The notes: generated by a model from the letters alone, not told the origin. DNA of 64,000 nucleotides from Variovorax sp. Root318D1 (GCF_001424835.1 NZ_LMCQ01000012.1:249755-313754), one strand, 5' to 3'; shown: positions 8,804 to 18,340, counted from the stretch's first letter. Numbers and translations are program-made.

Positions 8804-9994
8804 ATGGCTGAAACCAATCCACTTCCCTATGCCGGCATCCGCGTCGTCGAGTTCACCCACATGGTCATGGGCCCGACCTGCGGCCTGCTGCTGGCGGACC
8901 TCGGCGCCGAGGTGATCAAGGTCGAGCCGATCGAGGGCGACAGCACGCGTCGCCTGCTCGGCTCGGGCTCGGGTTTCTTTCCCACCTTCAACCGCAACAA
9001 GAAGAGCATCGCGCTCGACCTCAAGACACCCGAGGGCGTGGAGGCCGCGCTGCGTCTCGTCGCCACGGCCGACATCGTGAGCGAGAACTTCAAGCCCGGG
9101 ACCATGAAGAAGCTGGGGCTCGACTACGAGGCGCTGCGCGAGCGCCATCCGCGCCTCATCTACGTGAGCCACAAGGGCTTCCTGCCCGGGCCTTACGACC
9201 ATCGCACCGCCCTCGACGAGGTCGTGCAGATGATGGGCGGCCTCGCCTACATGACGGGCCGCTCCGGCGACCCGCTGCGCGCGGGCACCAGCGTGAACGA
9301 CATCATGGGCGGCATGTTCGGCGCCATTGGCGCAATGGCCGCGCTGCGCCAGCGCGAGCTCACCGGCAAGGGCTGCGAAGTGCAGTCCGCGCTGTTCGAG
9401 AACAACGTGTTCCTGGTGGCGCAGCACATGATGCAGTTCGCGGCCACGGGCCGTGCGGCCGACCCGATGCCCAGCCGCATCTCGGCCTGGGCGGTGTACG
9501 ACGTGTTCACCGTGAAGGACGGCGAGCAGGTCTTCCTCGCCGTAGTGAGCGACAAGCAGTGGGCGATCTTCTGCAAGGCTTTCGGCCTCCACGAGATGCT
9601 GGCCGACCCGCGTCTGCAAAGCAATAACGACCGCGTGCTGGCGCGCGACTGGATGATGCCGATCCTGCGCTCGCACCTGGCGGGCCACAGCGCGGCCGAG
9701 CTCAGCGCCGTGTTCGAGCAGAACGAGCTGCCTTTTGCCCCAATAACCAAGCCGCAGGAGCTGTTCGACGATCCGCACCTCAACGCCACGGGCGGGCTCG
9801 CGCCCGTGCGCATGAACGACGGCCACATGGCCAAGGTGCCGCTGATGCCGTTCACGATCGGCGGCGAGCGCCCCGGCATCCGCCTGCAGCCGCCGCGCAT
9901 TGGCGAGCACACCGGCGAGCTGCTGCGCGAAGTGGGCTACAGCGACGAGGAGATCGCAGCCTTCGAGGCGCGCCGGGCCGGCATGGCTTCCTGA
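8804..9994 (+). CDS. Family III CoA-transferase (CaiB/BaiF)
   Basis: Moves CoA between carboxylic acids; 396 residues, normal for the family. The N-terminal pattern GIRVVEFTHMVMGPTCGLLLADLGAEVIKVE is diagnostic, as are the FNRNKKSIALDLK block and the segment GTSVNDIMGGM holding the catalytic Asp. The start at 8804 avoids a short in-frame extension from 8780 that overlaps the lyase stop. It is cotranscribed with the lyase gene, so it probably activates the acid whose CoA ester the lyase splits; HMG or citramalate are the obvious candidates. The acceptor cannot be settled from sequence. Confidence 0.92.
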   Translation: MAETNPLPYAGIRVVEFTHMVMGPTCGLLLADLGAEVIKVEPIEGDSTRRLLGSGSGFFPTFNRNKKSIALDLKTPEGVEAALRLVATADIVSENFKPGTMKKLGLDYEALRERHPRLIYVSHKGFLPGPYDHRTALDEVVQMMGGLAYMTGRSGDPLRAGTSVNDIMGGMFGAIGAMAALRQRELTGKGCEVQSALFENNVFLVAQHMMQFAATGRAADPMPSRISAWAVYDVFTVKDGEQVFLAVVSDKQWAIFCKAFGLHEMLADPRLQSNNDRVLARDWMMPILRSHLAGHSAAELSAVFEQNELPFAPITKPQELFDDPHLNATGGLAPVRMNDGHMAKVPLMPFTIGGERPGIRLQPPRIGEHTGELLREVGYSDEEIAAFEARRAGMAS

Positions 9995-10004
9995 ACGCCG
10001 GCGA

Positions 10005-10010
10005 TATAGT
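10005..10010 (+). promoter_or_regulatory. -10-like box next to a start codon
   Basis: TATAGT preceded by GA lies nine bases before the LysR ATG at 10020, and no Shine-Dalgarno site is present. Transcription would start two or three bases before the ATG, so the mRNA would be nearly leaderless. No good -35 box is visible. Confidence 0.35.
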
Positions 10011-10019
10011 TCGGGCGCC

Positions 10020-11000
10020 ATGGACCGCCTGAAGCAACTCGAATCCTTCGTCTCGGTGGCGACCCGCGGCGGTCTCACGGCCGCGGCCAAGGCCGAGGGC
10101 GTGGCGCCCGCCATCATGGGGCGGCGGCTCGATGCATTGGAGGCGCGGCTGGGCGTGAAGCTGCTGGTGCGCACCACGCGGCGCATCACCCTCACGCACG
10201 AAGGCAGCGCCTTTCTCGAGGACTGCCAACGCCTGCTGACCGAATTCGCCAATGCCGAGGCCAGCGTGAGCGCCGGCGGCGTCAAGGCCAGCGGCCACCT
10301 GCGCGTGACGGCGCCGGCCGGCTTTGGCCGCCGCCACGTCGCGCCGCTCGTGCCGCGCTTTCATGCGCTGCATCCCGAGGTCACCATCTCGCTCAACCTC
10401 AGCGACCGCGTGGTGGATGTGCGCGGCGAAAGCTTCGACTGCGCGGTACGCGTGGGCGACATGCCCGACTCTTCCCTGGTCAGCGTGCGGCTGGCCGACA
10501 ACCGGCGCCGCTGCGTCGCCACGCCGGAATTCGTACGCCGCTTTGGCATGCCGCGGCATCCGAGCGAGCTCTCGCGCTTCGCCTGCCTCACGCTCTCGAG
10601 CGATGCGTCGCAAACGCGCGGCTGGGCGTTCCGCGTTCCGCGGACCACCCAAGGGCGGGGTCAGGAACGCACCCTGACGGGTGCGGGGTTGCCGACCGAA
10701 GACGGTGGCGAGGAGCTGATCTACCTGCGGCCCGAAGGTCCGCTGGATTGTTCCGATGGACAGGTGCTGCACGACTGGTGCCTGGCGGGCCACGGCATCG
10801 CGTGGCGCAGTACGTGGGAGGTGGAGGCCGAGATCGACGCCGGCCTTTTGGTGCCGCTTCTCGACGAGTTTGCCGCGCCGCCCAACGGCATCTATGCGGT
10901 GTTCACCGGCACCAAGCACCTGCCGCTGCGCGTTCGGCTGTGGCTCGATTTCCTCAAGGCGCACTACGGACGGCCCGAATTCTGGGGCGGAGGGGGTTAA
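10020..11000 (+). CDS. LysR-family transcriptional regulator
   Basis: 326 residues. The N-terminal HTH is textbook for the CrgA/DsdC-like group (MDRLKQLESFVSVATRGGLT, then LEARLGVKLLVRTTRRITLTHEG), followed by an effector domain from about residue 90 (GHLRVTAPAGFGRRHVAPL). Residues about 205-240 (RTTQGRGQERTLTGAGLPTEDGG) look like a hydrophilic insertion relative to close relatives; I cannot tell whether it is functional. It is the same strand as, and 25 bases after, the CoA-transferase gene, but has its own -10-like box. Target unknown. Confidence 0.92.
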   Translation: MDRLKQLESFVSVATRGGLTAAAKAEGVAPAIMGRRLDALEARLGVKLLVRTTRRITLTHEGSAFLEDCQRLLTEFANAEASVSAGGVKASGHLRVTAPAGFGRRHVAPLVPRFHALHPEVTISLNLSDRVVDVRGESFDCAVRVGDMPDSSLVSVRLADNRRRCVATPEFVRRFGMPRHPSELSRFACLTLSSDASQTRGWAFRVPRTTQGRGQERTLTGAGLPTEDGGEELIYLRPEGPLDCSDGQVLHDWCLAGHGIAWRSTWEVEAEIDAGLLVPLLDEFAAPPNGIYAVFTGTKHLPLRVRLWLDFLKAHYGRPEFWGGGG

Positions 11001-11073
11001 AGCGCGCGAGGGGCGGCACAATGTGCAAGCATTTGCAACCCCACTGAAGAGAACAGAAGAGAGAAAGCCGACG

Positions 11074-11526
11074 ATGACCCTCGAAGCCGTCCTTGCCTAC
11101 CTGCACTTGCTCGCCATCCTCACGATGGTCGTGTTCATCTCCAGCGAAGCGGCGCTGTGCCGCGTGCAGTGGCTCAATGCTGCGGTAGTGGAACGGCTGG
11201 CCAGGGTCGACATGGTCTACGGCATTGCCGCCGTTACGGTGCTCGCCACCGGCATCGCCCGCACCGTGTGGGGCGTGAAGGGCACGGCCTGGTACTGGAC
11301 CAATCCGCTGCTGCACGTGAAGCTCGGGCTGTTCATCGTCGTCGGCGTGCTCTCGATCTTTCCCACGCTGACCTACTTCCGTTGGCGCAAGGCGCTGCGC
11401 GCCAACGGCACGCTGCCGGCCGAGGAAGATGTGAAGAAGACACGCAAGCTGGTGATGGTGCAGGCGCACCTCATCGCGCTGATTCCGCTGGTGGCCGTGT
11501 TCCTTGCACGAGGCTTCGGCAAGTAG
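11074..11526 (+). CDS. DUF2214 family inner-membrane protein
   Basis: A 150-residue protein with four predicted membrane spans (about residues 5-27, 45-65, 80-103 and 128-146). It carries the family features LHLLAI near the N-terminus and YWTNPLLHVKLGLF in span 3, with conserved His residues in the membrane. Function unknown; conserved His pairs in such small proteins hint at haem or metal, which is a guess. The next gene starts eight bases after its stop, so the two are likely cotranscribed. Confidence 0.85.
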   Translation: MTLEAVLAYLHLLAILTMVVFISSEAALCRVQWLNAAVVERLARVDMVYGIAAVTVLATGIARTVWGVKGTAWYWTNPLLHVKLGLFIVVGVLSIFPTLTYFRWRKALRANGTLPAEEDVKKTRKLVMVQAHLIALIPLVAVFLARGFGK

Positions 11527-11533
11527 GCCCCCC

Positions 11534-13576
11534 ATGGAACGCGCCGGCATCCAGCTCTTGTTTGCCGGCACCATCTTCAGCAGCGCGTTCCTGCTGTTCC
11601 TGGTGCAGCCACTGATCGCCAAGCAGATCTTGCCGTGGTTCGGCGGCTCGGCCGCCGTGTGGTCGATCTGCATGGTGTTCTTCCAGGCCGTGCTGCTCGC
11701 GGGCTACGCGTATTCCGACTGGGTCACGCGGCACCTGCGCGTGCGGGCGCAGGCCGCGCTGCACGTGGGACTGCTGCTTGCGAGCCTCGCGTTCCTACCG
11801 CTCGTGGTGCGCGCGGCTTGGAAGCCCAGCGGCGCCGAAGACCCGACCTGGCTGATCCTGGGCCTGCTGTTCGCGACCATCGGCCTTCCTTACTTCCTGC
11901 TTTCGACCACCGGTCCGCTGGTGCAGTCGTGGGTGGCGCGCACGCCGTGGGGCGCGAAGGTGTACCGGTACTTCTCGCTGTCGAACCTCGCGTCGCTGCT
12001 GTCGCTACTGTGCTACCCGGTATTCATCGAGCCCCGCAGCTCGCTCTGGCAGCAGGCGCGCGGATGGTCATGGGGCTATGGCTTGTTCGTGGTGCTTTGC
12101 GCCGGCACGACCTTGCTCGTGGCGCGCCGCTGGCCTGAGGCCACGCCGTTGCCGGCAGCGCCGGGCCAAGCCGCTTCTGCCGATGAAGACAAGCCGCCGC
12201 CCTGGACCGACAGCCTGCTCTGGCTCGTGTTGCCGGCGCTGGCCTCATGGCTGTTGCTGGCCGTGACCAACCACATCACCCAGAACGTGGCCGCGGTTCC
12301 GTTTCTCTGGATACTGCCGCTCTCGCTGTACCTGTTCACCTTCGTGCTGTGCTTCGAGAGCGACCGCTGGTACCGGCGAAGCGTGTTCCTGCCCCTGGCG
12401 GCGGGCGTGCTGCTGCTGTGTGCCTTTGGCCTGCAGCACCACGTCGGCTCCGACGTGCGCACGGGGCTGCCGATCTATGTCGGGGGCCTGTTCGTGCTGT
12501 GCATGTTCCTGCATGGAGAGACGGCAAGGCTGCGGCCGGGCCCGCGCCATCTCACGCGCTTCTACCTGATGCTGTCGCTGGGCGGTGCCACGGGCGGCGC
12601 CTTGGTGGGGCTGGTGGCGCCGCACGTGCTGCCGGCGTACTACGAATTGGGCATCGGCCTGATGCTGACTGCGCTGGCGGCAGCCGCCGTGCTGCGCCGG
12701 CGCGTCTGGCTGGGGGTGTCCAGCGTGGCGCTGGCGGCCTGCTGCACATTTTTCCTGATCGTGCAGATCGGCGGGGACCAGTCGGACTCGCGCCATCTGC
12801 TGCGCAACTTCTACGGCGCGCTGATCACCTTCGATGTGCGCCGCACCGACCCCTCGAACAATGTGCGCCTGCTGTCCCATGGGTCCATCAAGCACGGCGA
12901 GCAGTTCCTCGATCCGTCGCGCCGGCGCGAGCCCACGACTTACTACGGTGCGACGTCTGGCATTGGCCGCGCCATGGCCGTGGCGCCGGCCGCACCGCGC
13001 CACGTCGGGCTGATCGGCCTTGGCGCCGGCACGCTGGCGAGCTACGGCCGCAGCGGCGACGTCTATCGGATCTACGAGATCAATCCGCAGGTGTTCGAGC
13101 TGGCGGACAGCGAATTCACTTTTCTGCGCGACAGCCCCGCGCGCATCGAGCGCGTGCTCGGCGATGCGCGGCTGGCCTTGGAACGCGAGCCGCCGCAGGG
13201 CTTCGACCTGCTCGCGGTCGACGCCTTCTCGGGCGACGCGGTGCCGGTTCACCTGCTCACGGCAGAGGCCATGGACGTGTATATGCGGCACACGAAACCA
13301 CAGGGCATCGTGGCCTTTCACGTGACCAACCGCTATCTCGAACTGGCTCCCGTGGTGGCGCGGATTGCTGAACTGAAAGGCTTGCACGCGATGCTCGTCA
13401 GCGACGACGCGGAAGCTTCGAAATGGCTCAACCCGACCGACTGGGTGCTGGTCGCGCGCGATCCGGCCGTGCTGGCACGCGAGCCCCTGCGCGGGGCCGC
13501 CTCGCCCATCGAAACGCCCGCGGATGCCCGCCCCTGGAGCGACGATTTCAACAACCTGCTGGGCGTGCTCAAGTAG
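11534..13576 (+). CDS. Membrane-fused spermidine synthase-like protein
   Basis: 680 residues. The N-terminal half (to about residue 415) has roughly ten membrane spans of the MFS-like type found fused to spermidine-synthase domains. The C-terminal half is a Rossmann methyltransferase/aminopropyltransferase fold: GLIGLGAGTLASYG near 500 is the nucleotide motif, YEINPQVFELAD the acidic strand-2 motif, and FDLLAVDAFSGDAVPVHLLT the strand-4 motif. True polyamine synthesis is not proven for such fusions and the substrate is unknown. The start at 11534 follows the DUF2214 stop closely. It ends just before a terminator that serves the opposite strand. Confidence 0.88.
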   Translation: MERAGIQLLFAGTIFSSAFLLFLVQPLIAKQILPWFGGSAAVWSICMVFFQAVLLAGYAYSDWVTRHLRVRAQAALHVGLLLASLAFLPLVVRAAWKPSGAEDPTWLILGLLFATIGLPYFLLSTTGPLVQSWVARTPWGAKVYRYFSLSNLASLLSLLCYPVFIEPRSSLWQQARGWSWGYGLFVVLCAGTTLLVARRWPEATPLPAAPGQAASADEDKPPPWTDSLLWLVLPALASWLLLAVTNHITQNVAAVPFLWILPLSLYLFTFVLCFESDRWYRRSVFLPLAAGVLLLCAFGLQHHVGSDVRTGLPIYVGGLFVLCMFLHGETARLRPGPRHLTRFYLMLSLGGATGGALVGLVAPHVLPAYYELGIGLMLTALAAAAVLRRRVWLGVSSVALAACCTFFLIVQIGGDQSDSRHLLRNFYGALITFDVRRTDPSNNVRLLSHGSIKHGEQFLDPSRRREPTTYYGATSGIGRAMAVAPAAPRHVGLIGLGAGTLASYGRSGDVYRIYEINPQVFELADSEFTFLRDSPARIERVLGDARLALEREPPQGFDLLAVDAFSGDAVPVHLLTAEAMDVYMRHTKPQGIVAFHVTNRYLELAPVVARIAELKGLHAMLVSDDAEASKWLNPTDWVLVARDPAVLAREPLRGAASPIETPADARPWSDDFNNLLGVLK

Positions 13577-13582
13577 CGCCCA

Positions 13583-13625
13583 TAAAAAAGCCCCGCCGGC
13601 GCGACGCGCGTGCGGGGCTGCTTAT
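13583..13625 (-). terminator. Rho-independent terminator for the PsiF-repeat gene
   Basis: On the minus strand, AGCCCCGC (13619-13612) pairs with GCGGGGCT (13596-13589), followed by TTTTTT. The T-tract is on the minus side, so it primarily ends the gene at 13637-14068. On the plus strand the hairpin has only a weak T-rich tail. Confidence 0.8.
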
Positions 13626-13636
13626 TGCGGGTGGGT

Positions 13637-14068
13637 TCAGGCGCTCAGGCATTCCTTCATGAAGGCCTTGCGGGCATCGCCCTTCAGAGTCTTGGCCTTC
13701 TGGTCGGCATTGCAGGTCTTCATCTTTTCCTGCTGAGTCGGCTTGGCGGTCATGACGGGCTTGGCGCTCAGGCAATTCTTCATGAAGGCCTTGCGCTCGT
13801 CCCCCTTCTTGTCGCCGGCCTCCTGGTTGCAGGTCGTCATCTTGCTTTGCTGCGCGGTGGGGGCCTTGGCGGCCGGTGTTGCGGGGGTGGCCGGTGTAGC
13901 GGGCGTTGCCGGAGCCTTGGCCGCCGGCATGGCTGGAGTGGCGGGTGTTGCAGGGGTGGCGGGCGTGGCAGCCGGGGCGACCGCAGGCGCGGGGGCCTTG
14001 TCTTGGGCCTGTGCGGCGCCGAACGAAAGGCAGGCGCCCAGGGCGACCAGGGAAAGGAGCTTCTTCAT
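13637..14068 (-). CDS. PsiF-repeat protein with Pro/Ala/Thr-rich linker
   Basis: A 143-residue periplasmic protein. A signal peptide (residues 1-22, ending GAAQA) is followed by a linker of repeated P-A-T triplets and then two PsiF repeats. Each repeat has a conserved Cys pair and the core GDxRKAFMKxCLSA (near residues 90-105 and 129-143). E. coli PsiF is phosphate-starvation inducible; its function is unknown. The start at 14068 gives the signal; the frame to 14128 does not. No Pho box was identified in the region upstream, which it shares divergently with argS. Confidence 0.9.
   Translation of the reverse strand: MKKLLSLVALGACLSFGAAQAQDKAPAPAVAPAATPATPATPATPAMPAAKAPATPATPATPATPAAKAPTAQQSKMTTCNQEAGDKKGDERKAFMKNCLSAKPVMTAKPTQQEKMKTCNADQKAKTLKGDARKAFMKECLSA
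13858..13993 (-). repeat. P-A-T triplet repeat tract inside the PsiF gene
   Basis: The linker encodes repeated ATP/PAT triplets in two runs separated by a short M-P-A-A-K-A segment. At the DNA level this is an imperfect nine-base tandem repeat, prone to slippage, so repeat number may vary between strains. Confidence 0.7.
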
Positions 14069-14187
14069 GGTGACATGTCCTTGCAGGGTTGGGTTGTGAC
14101 AGGTGCCCCGCCCCGGGGCTGTCCCCACTAACGGTCCACATCTGCCGCCGGATGACCATCGCCGCCGGCGCCCGGGTTTGCCCCCGG

Positions 14188-14193
14188 TAAAAT
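14188..14193 (+). promoter_or_regulatory. -10-like box next to the argS start
   Basis: TAAAAT sits six bases before the argS ATG and no ribosome site lies between. If used, transcription would begin at or next to the A of the ATG, giving a leaderless mRNA. The -35 region reads CCGGCG and is poor. Confidence 0.35.
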
Positions 14194-14199
14194 CCGCAG

Positions 14200-15885
14200 A
14201 TGCTATTGGTCAAACAGGAGCTGCTCGCGGCGCTCGCGAACACGCTCGAATCCCTCTCGCCCGGCGCCGGCTCCAAAGCCGCGTTCGAGTCGCCCAAGGT
14301 GGCCGCCCATGGCGACTTCGCCAGCACGGCCGCCATGCAACTCGCCAAACCGCTCGGCCGCAAGCCGCGCGAACTGGCCGAAGAGCTCAGCGCCGCGCTG
14401 CTCGCCACCCCCGTTTTCGGCCAGTGGGTCGAAGCCATCGAGATCGCCGGCCCCGGCTTTCTGAACATTCGCCTCAAGACCTCTGCCAAGCAGCAGATCG
14501 TGCGCGAGGTGCTGAATGCGGCGGACGCCTTCGGACAGCAGCCCGCCACCGGTGAAAAGGTGCTGGTCGAGTTCGTCTCTGCCAACCCGACTGGACCGCT
14601 GCACGTCGGCCACGGCCGTCAGGCCGCGCTCGGCGACGCCATCTGCAACCTGCGCGCTTCGCAGGGCGACACCGTCTGGCGCGAGTTCTATTACAACGAT
14701 GCCGGCGTGCAGATCCAGACGCTGGCCAACAGCACGCAGCTGCGCGCCCGCGGCTTCAAGCCCGGCGACCCCGAATGGCCGAGTGGCGAAAAGGCCCCGG
14801 CCTACAACGGCGACTACATCGCCGACATCGCCGAAGACTTCAAAGCCAAGAAAACCGTCAAGTCGGACGACCGCGAATACACCGCCAGCGGCGACATCGA
14901 CGACCTGGATTCCATCCGTGAATTTGCCGTGGCCTACCTGCGCCGCGAACAAGATCTGGATCTGCAGGCCTTCCGCGTGCGCTTCGACAACTACTACCTC
15001 GAGTCCAGCCTCTACACCAGCGGCCGGGTCGAGGCCGCGGTGCAAAAACTCGTGGCCGCCGGCAAGACCTACGAGCAGGACGGCGCGCTGTGGCTCAGGT
15101 CGACCGACTACGGCGACGACAAGGACCGCGTGATGAAGAAGCAGGACGGTACGTACACGTACTTCGTGCCTGACGTCGCGTACCACATCGCCAAGTGGGA
15201 GCGCGGCTTCCACAAGGTGGTCAACATCCAGGGCACCGACCACCACGGCACCATCGCGCGCGTGCGCGCCGGCCTGCAGGCCGCGGGCGTCGGCATTCCC
15301 GAGGGCTACCCCGACTACGTGCTGCACACCATGGTGCGGGTGATGAAAGGCGGCGAAGAGGTCAAGATCAGCAAGCGCGCGGGCAGCTACGTCACCTTGC
15401 GCGACCTCATCGAATGGACCAGCACCGACGCCGTGCGCTTCTTCCTCCTGAGCCGCAAGCCCGACACCGAATACACCTTCGACGTCGACCTGGCTGTGAC
15501 CAAGAACAACGACAACCCGGTGTATTACGTGCAGTACGCCCATGCGCGCATCTGCTCGGTGCTGGCCGGCTGGGGCGGTGACGCCGCCACGTTGAAGAAC
15601 GTCGACCTCTCGCCGCTTGAAAGCCCGGCCGCGCAGGCGCTGATGCTGCTGCTCGCCAAGTACCCCGCCATGCTCACGGCGGCTGCCAAGGATTTCGCGC
15701 CGCACGACGTCACCTTCTACCTGCGCGAACTGGCCGCCAGCTACCACAGCTACTACGACGCCGAGCGCATCCTGGTCGACGAAGAGCCGGTCAAGCTGGC
15801 GCGGCTCGCGCTCGTCGCGGCCACCGCGCAGGTGCTGCACAATGGCCTCGCGATTCTCGGCGTCAGTGCGCCGAGCAAGATGTGA
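14200..15885 (+). CDS. argS: Arginyl-tRNA synthetase
   Basis: Charges tRNA-Arg in the cytosol. 561 residues, class I. The N-terminal domain (residues 1-100, with [13 protein letters not shown]) is typical of ArgS. The HIGH-like motif is [17 protein letters not shown] near residue 135. The KMSKS loop is degenerate as usual for ArgS ([13 protein letters not shown] near 390), and the anticodon-binding domain covers about 450-561 ([16 protein letters not shown]). The gene is divergent from the PsiF gene and followed after seven bases by the SPOR protein gene. Confidence 0.98.
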   Translation: MLLVKQELLAALANTLESLSPGAGSKAAFESPKVAAHGDFASTAAMQLAKPLGRKPRELAEELSAALLATPVFGQWVEAIEIAGPGFLNIRLKTSAKQQIVREVLNAADAFGQQPATGEKVLVEFVSANPTGPLHVGHGRQAALGDAICNLRASQGDTVWREFYYNDAGVQIQTLANSTQLRARGFKPGDPEWPSGEKAPAYNGDYIADIAEDFKAKKTVKSDDREYTASGDIDDLDSIREFAVAYLRREQDLDLQAFRVRFDNYYLESSLYTSGRVEAAVQKLVAAGKTYEQDGALWLRSTDYGDDKDRVMKKQDGTYTYFVPDVAYHIAKWERGFHKVVNIQGTDHHGTIARVRAGLQAAGVGIPEGYPDYVLHTMVRVMKGGEEVKISKRAGSYVTLRDLIEWTSTDAVRFFLLSRKPDTEYTFDVDLAVTKNNDNPVYYVQYAHARICSVLAGWGGDAATLKNVDLSPLESPAAQALMLLLAKYPAMLTAAAKDFAPHDVTFYLRELAASYHSYYDAERILVDEEPVKLARLALVAATAQVLHNGLAILGVSAPSKM

Positions 15886-15892
15886 AATCACC

Positions 15893-16636
15893 ATGAAGAA
15901 GACAACCAGACAACGCGGCAACATCGTCATCGGGCTCATCGTCGGCCTGGTGCTGGGGTTAGGGGTCGCGCTGGGCATTGCGGTCTACGTGACCAAGGTG
16001 CCGATTCCGTTCGTGACAAAGACCCAGCGCGGGGGCGCCGAGCAGGACGAAGCCGAGGCTCGCAAGAACCGCGACTGGGACCCCAACGCACCCCTGGCGG
16101 GCAAGGCCGGCGCACCCAAGCCGGCCCCGGCTGCAACCGGCCCCGTCGCGCCGGCCGGCGGCGACACCGCGGCCGTGGCGCCCGCCACCGCGCCGCCGCC
16201 TGCGCCTCCGGTGCCGGTGGTCGTGGCTCCGCCCAAACCCCCACGACCGGCGCCGGTGCCGGCCGAGGCCAATCCGCTGCCGCAGTCGAACGATCCGCTG
16301 GGCGATCTCGCCCGCGCGCGCGCCGGCGGCAGCAGCGGCAGCACCACCACAGCTTCCGCCGCTCCAAGCAGCAACAACAGCGCCGTTGCGGGGGCTGACC
16401 CGTTCATGTATTTCGTTCAGGCCGGCGCCTTCCGCACCACCGAGGACGCCGAGGCCCAGCGCGCCAAGCTGTCCTTGATGGGCGTCGAAGCCCGCGTCAC
16501 CGAGCGAGAGCAGGCCGGACGCACCGTCTACCGGGTGCGTGCAGGTCCATTCAACAAGAAGGACGATGCCGACCGCCTCAAGGAGCGGCTGGACAGCGGC
16601 GGCCTCGAATCGGCGCTCGTGCGCGTCCAGCGTTGA
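15893..16636 (+). CDS. SPOR-domain cell-envelope protein
   Basis: 247 residues. It has a short basic cytoplasmic tail, one membrane span (about residues 10-32, GNIVIGLIVGLVLGLGVALG), a long Pro/Ala-rich periplasmic linker (about 55-150), and a C-terminal SPOR domain (about 168-247, FVQAGAFRTTEDAEAQRAKL ... VYRVRAGPF). SPOR domains bind denuded septal peptidoglycan, so this is an FtsN-like protein. Its place behind argS matches the argS-ftsN order known from other proteobacteria. Start at 15893, seven bases after the argS stop. I leave the symbol empty because FtsN identity needs more than domain order. Confidence 0.9.
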   Translation: MKKTTRQRGNIVIGLIVGLVLGLGVALGIAVYVTKVPIPFVTKTQRGGAEQDEAEARKNRDWDPNAPLAGKAGAPKPAPAATGPVAPAGGDTAAVAPATAPPPAPPVPVVVAPPKPPRPAPVPAEANPLPQSNDPLGDLARARAGGSSGSTTTASAAPSSNNSAVAGADPFMYFVQAGAFRTTEDAEAQRAKLSLMGVEARVTEREQAGRTVYRVRAGPFNKKDDADRLKERLDSGGLESALVRVQR

Positions 16637-16809
16637 CACCAACGAACCGCTGGCCGCGGCCTCCGCGAGCGTCGGTCACGAAAATTCTTTAAGCTTCGCC
16701 GCGCGGCACGGGCCGCCGCCAACCAGGATGGGCCCAGGCCAGCCGCATGCGGGAACTCCGCGCGGCGTCCCGGCTCAGTACTGCCGTACCCAACAGGAGA
16801 ACTATTTCA

Positions 16810-17457
16810 ATGAAACGTCGTGACTTTTCGCTCGCCGCCACCTCGCTCGGGCTGATTTCCCTGGCTGGCAATACCGCGCACGCCCAGGCGCGCGTGCCCA
16901 AGGCCGGCACCGAGTACCTGGTGCTCGACAAGCGCGTGCAGGTCGATGCGCCGGCCGGCAAGGTCGAAGTGATCGAGTTCTTCTCGTACAACTGCCCGCA
17001 CTGCAACGATTTCGAGCCGCAGCTCGAAGCCTGGCTCAAGACCGCACCAAAGGAAGTGGCCTTCCGCCGCGTACCCGTGCCTTTCGTGGGCAACGACGTC
17101 GAAGCCAAGCAGCGCCTGTACTACGCGCTCGAAGCGCTGGGCAAGGTCGACGAATTCCAGCCAAAGGTCTTCGAGGCGATCCACAAGCAGCGCCAGAACG
17201 TGAATGGTGACGCCAACATCGTTGCCTGGGCCTCGGCCAACGGCCTCGACGGTGCCAAGTTCAAGGAAGTGTTCACCTCCTTTGGCGTGGCCAGCAAGGC
17301 GAAGCGCGCCTCGCAACTGACCGATTCCTACAAGGTGGCCGGCGTTCCGGCCCTGGCGATTGCCGGCCGCTGGTACGTGGACGGCGAAACGGCCGGCAAC
17401 ATGACCAAGGCGCTTCAGGTCGCCAACTTCCTGGTCGGCGAAGCCAAGAAGGGCTGA
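16810..17457 (+). CDS. dsbA: Thiol:disulfide interchange protein DsbA
   Basis: Periplasmic oxidase that puts disulfides into exported proteins. 215 residues with a signal peptide (1-25, ending AHA). The thioredoxin-fold active site is C62-P-H-C65, the same dipeptide as in E. coli DsbA, and the cis-proline loop is GVPALAI. An AGGAG site precedes the ATG at 16810. It lies 173 bases after the SPOR gene and has its own terminator downstream, so it is probably a separate unit. Confidence 0.95.
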   Translation: MKRRDFSLAATSLGLISLAGNTAHAQARVPKAGTEYLVLDKRVQVDAPAGKVEVIEFFSYNCPHCNDFEPQLEAWLKTAPKEVAFRRVPVPFVGNDVEAKQRLYYALEALGKVDEFQPKVFEAIHKQRQNVNGDANIVAWASANGLDGAKFKEVFTSFGVASKAKRASQLTDSYKVAGVPALAIAGRWYVDGETAGNMTKALQVANFLVGEAKKG

Positions 17458-17525
17458 CCCCCTTCGCCGGGGGACGCACCTGCGGCCGGCCGCGCCGGTT
17501 TTCGTGGTGTTTCCGGATGGATGTC

Positions 17526-17549
17526 AAGCCCGCTTTGGCGGGCTTTTTC
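17526..17549 (+). terminator. Rho-independent terminator after dsbA
   Basis: AAGCCCGC (17526-17533), loop TTTG, GCGGGCTT (17538-17545), then further T residues. It is well placed about 70 bases after the dsbA stop and separates it from lptA. Confidence 0.85.
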
Positions 17550-17611
17550 ATCCGTGCGGGCAGGGCTGGCGCCATCTGCCGCATACAATGCAGAGCAAGT
17601 TTCGTGCCTCT

Positions 17612-18340
17612 ATGACATTGCACTCCTACTCCCACACCATTCCTCTTCTTGGTCGCATCGGCCGCCTGTCCCGCTTGGCCGTTGGCGCGCTGCTGCTGGC
17701 CGGCCTCGCCTCGGGCGCTTTGGCCGAAACCGCCGACCGCACCAAGCCGATGAACATCGAGTCCGATGCGATGCGCTATGACGACCTCAAGCAGACCAGC
17801 GTGTTCACGGGGAACGTGCTGGTCACGAAGGGCACGATCATCATTCGCGGCGCGCGCATCGACGTGCGCCAGGACGCCGAGGGCTACCAGTACGGCGTGG
17901 TCACGGCGGCTCCGGGCAAGCGGGCCTACTACAAGCAAAAGCGCAATGCGCCTGACGAGTGGATCGAGGGCGAATCCGAAGTCATTGAGTACGACAGCCG
18001 CGCCGACAACGTCAAGTTCATCCGCAATGCCGTCATGCGCCGTCTGCTGGGCGCCACGCCAAACGACGAAAGCAGCGGTGCGCTCATCGTTTATGACCAG
18101 AGCAACGACACCTATACGGTCAACGGTTCCACCGTGCCGCCGAACACCGGGGTGAATGCGCCGGCCGGAGGCGGGCGAGTGAGGACCATTCTCACGCCCA
18201 AGAGCGCCACGGCGCCCGCGCCAGGTGCTTCGGCGCCGGTGGGTGGACGTGCCGCGCCGGTGGCGCCTCAGCCGGCGCCAGGCGCCGGCCTGCGCTCGAG
18301 CACCACGCTCAGCGGCAGCCAAGGGGAAGGGCGCAAGTGA
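17612..18340 (+). CDS. lptA: Lipopolysaccharide transport periplasmic protein LptA
   Basis: Forms the periplasmic bridge that carries LPS from LptC to LptD. 242 residues: signal peptide with hydrophobic core [14 protein letters not shown] ending near ALAE, then the OstA/LptA beta-jellyroll (about 40-165) with the hallmark [23 protein letters not shown]. The Pro/Ala-rich tail (about 175-242) is longer than in E. coli. Two starts are possible, 17588 and 17612. I prefer 17612 because a -10-like TACAAT (17584-17589) overlaps the first ATG. The stop overlaps the lptB start (GTGA). Confidence 0.93.
   Translation: MTLHSYSHTIPLLGRIGRLSRLAVGALLLAGLASGALAETADRTKPMNIESDAMRYDDLKQTSVFTGNVLVTKGTIIIRGARIDVRQDAEGYQYGVVTAAPGKRAYYKQKRNAPDEWIEGESEVIEYDSRADNVKFIRNAVMRRLLGATPNDESSGALIVYDQSNDTYTVNGSTVPPNTGVNAPAGGGRVRTILTPKSATAPAPGASAPVGGRAAPVAPQPAPGAGLRSSTTLSGSQGEGRK

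Noticed and set aside
13858..13993. CRISPR-like repeat array
   Set aside because: The repeats are nine-base coding repeats of a Pro/Ala/Thr linker with no spacers.
14203..15978. 591-codon minus-strand frame opposite argS
   Set aside because: Shadow of argS; composition follows the complement of its codons and there is no ribosome site.
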